Assembly (NCBI GenBank): GCA_005281725.1
Contig: SSBO01000040.1
Coordinates: 5,613 to 26,964 of the forward strand
Direction: 5' to 3'
DNA length: 21,352 nucleotides
Source of the DNA: Wuchereria bancrofti
Taxonomy: Eukaryota; Nematoda; Chromadorea; Rhabditida; Onchocercidae
Shown: piece after piece, positions 18,666 to 21,352 of the stretch
Position numbering within the stretch: the first letter of the stretch is position 1
Layout: every line of letters begins with the position of its first letter
Position numbers and translations under genes: made by a program
Notes under the pieces: model-generated
What the model saw: only the letters and a program-made list of their open reading frames with translations
Databases searched by the model: none
Told to the model about the DNA's origin: nothing

Positions 18666-20070
18666 TACTGATTAAACTTTATTTCTTATAACTCTTGTAC
18701 ATTCTGTTTTTCTTATACATACATTCAATAATAATTTTTTTCACAATAATTATTCTTATCAGAATTTATTTCTTTCCGGATACAGTTTTTGGATAAATTT
18801 CTGGAATATATTTCAGGGCGCAAGACTTTGTTTTGGAAAATGAAAATGATCCGCAAAATTTAAGGATGAAATCATTCCGTATCGTTTCGTATCGGTTTAT
18901 CAGCACTTAATAGTCCAAGTGATTTGATAATAGAATCTCGTACTCTTCGAGAAATTGCTTCAAAATATTCCGACGTGGAAATTTATACGTATGAATATAG
19001 CCAGATGATTGCTGATCAAGTTTAATTCATTTATTTAAATTTTTCGTCTTTAAGAATTTTTAAGATTAGTTCGATGCTAATCTTTAACCTTTCCTCTTTT
19101 TTTTTCAGTCAAATTTTTTTATGAATTTTATGAAAATACTAAATTTTATTAGGATCAATTCAAAAATAGAGAAAAAACGATTGACTTATTTTTGATGACT
19201 TTTTTAAAAAAAAGAATAACATATTTGAAATTACAGTCAAATATTATTTTACAAAATACATTATTAAATGAGTGTATTGCAATTATTTTATTGGTTATTA
19301 TTTCTCTATTGTTTATTGCATGACATATAGAAAATTAGTAATACAATAACTCATTCAAAGTACTTGATTAAATAATAATTTAAATTAAATAGTTTAACAG
19401 AATTAAATAAATTCTTGTGACTGAACTTTTCTTATCAATTTTGATTAATTTATCCTTCAAAATCAATGAATTTGCAATTAAAATCATGCAATAATCTATT
19501 TTACTAAATTATTATTTATTGCCAAAAAAAGAAATGCAAAAAATTAAAGAATAAAAGTGTTTTGCAGGTGTAATTGGTTTCTTATTATTATGGAATACTA
19601 ATGCTTTCCGTGATTTCTTTGTAACTCTGTTAACACAGATAATTTAATAAATTCCTATGATTTTGTAAATTTGATACTTATTTGCCAAACCCCAAAACTA
19701 CAAAAATTGCAGAAAAAACAACAAAAAAAAAGAAAAAATGAAACACAAACAGATTTAAAAAGAAAGTTTAGTCCTGAAAAAAGAAAAAGTAAGGGAAATT
19801 GCAGATGAATTAATTTAAATTGGATTGTATTAATCATTAATAAAATTTTACAGATATTTCAATTTCTTCCAGTTATAAATGAAATATGAAAGTAATGCAT
19901 GCATGAAAACAATTTATGTTATTTTAAAAATTTCGCTTGCGTCTATTTTTAGTACTATTATTTTTTCTTTTTTTGACTTTTTTGGATGCTGAAATTTACC
20001 AATTATTATTGATTTAACAAATGAACTTTTTCAATGGTTAATATATTATGTTTTAATTGTAATCAAATTT
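18666..20070 (+). pseudogene. Decayed partial duplicate of the PTR gene 3' part and its downstream flank
   Basis: The stretch aligns collinearly with ~4217-7010, introns included, so it is a DNA-level duplication and not a retrocopy. 18817-19019 corresponds to exon 4368-4566, with a 4-base insertion (about 18880-18883) that shifts the frame, and a Trp-to-Leu change near 18833. 19237-~19319 matches the start of exon 4845-4980 and then jumps by deletion into the following intron, giving a TGA at once. 19568-~19600 matches the first 30 bases of exon 5349-5534 before a second large deletion (~5380 to ~6215 of the parent). From ~19605 the match continues through the 3' UTR and flank, with further gaps, to about 20070. 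It cannot encode a transporter. Confidence 0.92.
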
Positions 20071-20403
20071 AAAAAAATGAAAACGGTAATTGTTATCATT
20101 ACTGTCACCACATAAAAAATATGCGAATCTGATAACAATATGGTACAGAGCAATTTTAAATTTATTCAGTTCAAATTTTATTTTAATATTCTTTGGTTTA
20201 AATTAAATTAGTTAATCAATGAATCTTTTACTCATACATTCTTTTCCATTTCGCATAATGAACAATCACTTAACTTTTTTTTTTCTTTTCTATTCCGTTC
20301 AAATTAACAAAATCATTTTGACGAAAAAAAATGAAAAAACATTACAAAATGTCAAATTTATAAAATCCACAATTTTCACAAAATAATTCATCAGTGAAAA
20401 TAG

Positions 20404-20732
20404 GTGAACGAACATCCAGAAGCGATGTCAGCTCTTGAATCACGAGGTGTTATTAAACTCTTTTATTTTTTAAATCTGAAATTCTATACTGTCAAATTTG
20501 AAATTTAAATTTTTTTAATGATATTGCAAATTTCTTTACACCATTTATTATATTCTTTATCATTGGAACAATCGTATCATTTGGGTTGACAATGTTACAT
20601 ATACCAATGACAAATATGATTATTGCTTACGTACGACAACGTGAGCTAACAAAGGAGGAAAAGAAGGAAGCAAAAAGGAGAGAGAGAGAAATGGAAGAAG
20701 AAGAAAGAAAGGAATCAAATAGGAAAAAGTAG
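20404..20732 (+). pseudogene. 3' end of an unrecognised membrane protein gene, splice acceptor apparently lost
   Basis: After AAAATAG, 20404-20446 reads VNEHPEAMSALESR in phase 1, before GTGTTA. From 20530 a matching phase (2 bases) opens FFTPFIIFFIIGTIVSFGLT, a clear transmembrane segment. It continues through MLHIPMTNMIIAYVRQRE into a highly charged KEEKKEAKRREREMEEEE tail and TAG at 20730-20732. Not one AG dinucleotide occurs between 20447 and ~20642, so the needed acceptor (TTGCAA at 20524-20529) is AA. Without splicing, the first exon runs into TAA in the intron. Either the gene is broken, or there is a sequencing error, or the two blocks are not joined. Upstream exons are not seen. Family not recognised; a multi-pass transporter with a cytoplasmic tail is possible. 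Confidence 0.45.
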
Positions 20733-20990
20733 TGTTGAAGTGATAAGCATAAATAAGTAATAATGATAAAAATAAATGATTCTAGTGATAAAGATAAATA
20801 TGAATAAGAATGATAATTGTAGTGCTAAAGATGATAGAAAAAATGAAGTGATAAAATGAGTAGAAATGATACTAATCAATGAATAAGAGAAAAAATGACA
20901 GTAAAAATGACTTACAGAAGAAGAAAAAGAAATAATTCATTTAAAAAAAAAATGGAAATAAGAGCTAAAAGAAAGTATTAGAATTGACAA
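20733..20990 (+). repeat. Purine-rich degenerate GTGATAAAAATGA tract
   Basis: After the TAG the sequence consists of loosely repeated AGTGATAA, AATGATAAAAATAAATGA and GAATAAGA phrases with almost no C. It looks like an expanded simple repeat that forms the 3' UTR of the gene ending at 20732. Confidence 0.55.
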
Positions 20991-21056
20991 AATTAAAAAC
21001 TTAAAAAAATTGAATTTTGTCAAATCGATTTATTTGTATACATTGTTGTAGCACTT

Positions 21057-21062
21057 AATAAA
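21057..21062 (+). terminator. Candidate polyadenylation signal
   Basis: AATAAA about 325 bases after the stop at 20732, following a TTGTATACATTGTTGTAGC stretch. Other AATAAA hexamers occur earlier in the repeat tract (for example within AAAATAAATGA), so the site in use is uncertain. Confidence 0.3.
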
Positions 21063-21244
21063 ATTCATTTCTGATTTTTTATAACACATGAAAATATTCG
21101 AGTCCAACAATCGTTCATTCTAATGCAATTCAATTTAAAGAAGCTATCAAACCATTTGTCACACATAATTTAAGCTATCATGATTAATTTTTCTAAACAC
21201 CATCAACTTCTAATAATATATTTGGCTAATTATTTTGACTATTT

Positions 21245-21260
21245 ATGATTAATTAATCAT
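21245..21260. other. Perfect 16-bp palindrome
   Basis: ATGATTAATTAATCAT is its own reverse complement. Such AT-rich palindromes are not rare in this composition; it also matches homeodomain-type TAAT sites. The rest of 21063-21352 shows nothing else. Confidence 0.4.
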
Positions 21261-21352
21261 TATTTTGCCATGAGAAAATATTTTTAATTAAAATTTTGGG
21301 TTAAGACCGTAAAGCAAAAAATAAATCTACCAAATACTGTGATTGCTATTTC

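Noticed and set aside
1..21352. tRNA, rRNA or spliced-leader RNA genes
   Set aside because: No tRNA B-box-like GGTTCRANNCC within a cloverleaf and no GGTTTAATTACCCAAG leader was seen by eye on either strand; a covariance-model scan could still find a divergent one.

Overview
The window looks like nuclear DNA from a nematode, most probably a filarial (spirurid) worm. It is very AT-rich. Its coding exons are short and separated by T-rich introns ending in TTTCAG or similar, with GTAAG-type donors. A mitochondrial-derived segment reads correctly only if TGA means Trp, as in nematode mitochondria. I cannot name the species. Exon models below were assembled by hand from splice signals, phase and protein sense.

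Layout. (1) 1-~757, minus strand: a mitochondrial insertion (NUMT) made of a nad4 fragment joined to the C-terminal half of cytochrome b, with homopolymer frameshifts. Its outer 36 bases recur exactly at 8112-8147. (2) 1015-6151, plus strand: the last eleven exons (about 604 residues) of a Patched-related, sterol-sensing-domain type transporter (PTR family); its 5' part lies off the left edge. (3) ~6290-9150: mostly non-coding, with weak exon candidates and an inverted repeat. (4) ~9160-11420: a 2.2-kb satellite-like array built around the palindrome GCATGC, with a looser higher-order period of several hundred bases, followed by A-rich DNA holding a strong hairpin and a small element with 18-bp perfect terminal inverted repeats. 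(5) 13151-14614, minus strand: a six-exon gene with strikingly GC-rich exons, encoding a 287-residue zinc-finger protein with an acidic repeat; it ends against a T-rich (A-rich on its own strand) tract. (6) 14640-18660: sparse, with a tentative two-exon small gene (16428-16674, plus) and the hydrophilic 3' end of a minus-strand gene (17068-18164). (7) 18666-~20070: a decayed DNA-level partial duplicate of the 3' part of the PTR gene, introns included. (8) 20404-20732, plus: the 3' end of an unrecognised membrane protein gene whose expected splice acceptor has AA instead of AG.

The genes do not form an obvious functional unit. The window is best read as an accessory, duplication-prone stretch: organellar insertion, segmental duplication, a satellite, a possible small inverted-repeat element and a compositionally foreign-looking zinc-finger gene lie within 20 kb. 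The most promising objects for novelty are the GCATGC array and the GC-rich zinc-finger gene next to it.
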